From Neonectria sp. B-13 (Eukaryota; Ascomycota; Sordariomycetes; Hypocreales; Nectriaceae), in NCBI GenBank assembly GCA_002682825.1, contig NOKP01000020.1, positions 1 to 64,000 on the forward strand: a stretch of DNA of 64,000 bases, written 5' to 3'. Below are positions 62,901 through 64,000 of this stretch, one piece after another. The notes under the pieces were generated by a model, which had not been told where the DNA came from, did not search any database, and saw nothing but the letters and a program-made list of their open reading frames with translations. Both the position numbers and the translations under genes were made by a program. The stretch's first letter is position 1. Every line of letters starts with the position of its first letter.

Positions 62901-64000
62901 ATAATCAGAATAAGGCAAATTATACTCTAGGTCCCTTTTAACTTCTTCCTACTTCTTCTCCCTCTAGAATAGGTCTTCTTTTAGTATAGATCCATTAGAA
63001 GGGATATTATCCCTTAGTTAGATCTTATCTACCTTCCTTTTATACATTATATTAACCTATATAGCTATATTCTTATAGCTAACTTCTAGTCTTAATTATT
63101 ATACTTTTTCTACTCTAGTTACTATTAGATTATTCTTTTTTATTTAGTCTTTAAGAATAATCTTAAAGACTTTTTAGGCTATCTTTTTATTAATATATCT
63201 CATAAGATACTTAATATTATCCTCCTCTAAACTATAGATATCTATTCTTTCTAGTTTAAAGAGAACTTTCCTACTTAATAGGGCCCTCTTAGTGCTTCTT
63301 AAGTAGTAACTAAGTATTCCTATCTAATTCCCCCTATAACTAGGGATACAATCTTGATATTTCCTAATTAATAGCTTATTAATATCTCTCTAGGAATAGT
63401 TATATAGTTAAAGGTAATCTTTATACTTCTAATAAAAGGTATTCTTAAGATAAAAGGAATTAATACTATAGAGGTTAAAGCTATATATATCTTTTGATTA
63501 ATAAAGATATTACTTAAATATACTTTAACCTTAACTACTCTTACCATTATAATATAGTCCTTTAAGAAGGAAATAGTTCTAGCCTTAATAGGTTAAATAT
63601 TAAGCTTACTAATCTTAATGATATTATTAGAAATAATATTCCCTTCTACTCCTATATTAATAATAGCTTCCTATGTATAGCTATTAGGGTTCCTAAGTCT
63701 TACTTATAGCCTTAGAAGATCTTAGTATAATAAGAGCATTTTACTATCCTAAGGTTAAATTAAGGTTAGATTAACCTATATAACTATCTCATTTAGTACT
63801 TCTAGGTTAGATCTCTTAACCTCTTTCCTATAGGAGACCTTCATTATTAAGTTACTATCTATTACTAGATAGTCTCCTAGAATAAGCTAAAAGTCATTAT
63901 AGGATTTTATAAGCAATTTCCTTCAACTAATTATAATAGAATTAATCCTATACTATTAAGATAATTCATTAAAATAAGCATTAGAAAAGCTTAAATTAGT
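59950..64000 (-). pseudogene. Second degenerate Ty3/gypsy pol, minus strand
   Basis: Minus-strand translation keeps pol order from right to left. Reverse transcriptase lies at about 62600-62000 (GIYKILSILDFFLGYNQVKL near 62400, AFLDNISIKG near 62205). RNase H lies at about 61800-61380 (ARGVILMINISIQG, YKGALYIIQYLYIY). An integrase region follows at about 61000-60380 (CFPFQLLYNQEPILPFEV near 60420), ending in a GPYRIYKAL tail near 60100. Upstream sequence to 64000 would be protease/gag. Stops and AT bias show heavy RIP. It differs from the gypsy family in the palindrome arms. Confidence 0.8.

Overview
The window looks like an accessory, probably subtelomeric, part of a filamentous ascomycete (Pezizomycotina) genome. 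Short spliceosomal introns, fungal-type proteins, solo LTRs and Fot1/pogo-type DNA transposons point to a fungus. Very AT-rich transposon remains, full of TA and in-frame stops, carry the signature of repeat-induced point mutation (RIP). The closest lineage cannot be told from sequence alone.

Layout. Positions 1-25217 and 25517-50610 are the same sequence in opposite orientation; position x pairs with 50734-x at every site I compared, including the RIP-scrambled parts. A 100-N gap (25218-25317) and a 199-bp unpaired spacer (25318-25516) lie at the centre. From outside to centre each arm holds: (i) a 426-bp TIR element inserted in a degenerate Ty3/gypsy pol region; (ii) an unassigned AT-rich stretch; (iii) a nest of DNA transposons (a solo LTR inside a Fot1-like element inside a second pogo-like element); (iv) a GC-normal island at about 9.6-16.9 kb (mirror 33.8-41.1 kb); (v) a heavily mutated gene resembling the fungal telomere-linked RecQ-like helicase family, partly duplicated; (vi) G/A-rich minisatellites and roughly 100-bp tandem repeats running up to the central gap. 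Right of the palindrome (50892-64000) are the rest of the gypsy element with a full-length 1860-bp Fot1-like transposon in it, and a second degenerate gypsy element on the minus strand.

Genes. The island carries a head-to-head pair sharing a 425-bp intergenic region. One gene encodes a protein with a hydrophobic helical N terminus and a C-terminal region like fungal DUF7580 / HeLo-type cell-death-associated proteins. The other encodes a cytosolic-looking metzincin metalloprotease (HEXXHXXGXXH plus Met-turn) behind a roughly 200-residue helical fungal domain. A third, disrupted reading frame of unknown function lies at the island edge, separated from the pair by a small MITE and two head-to-head solo LTRs. 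I infer that the pair could be an effector/protease module of the kind seen in fungal regulated cell death; nothing here proves it.

Caution. Perfect identity of 25-kb arms in a RIP-affected genome, with a default-length gap at the centre, fits a scaffolding duplication at least as well as a real palindrome. A degenerate telomere-linked-helicase-like gene near the centre fits two chromosome-end contigs joined head to head.
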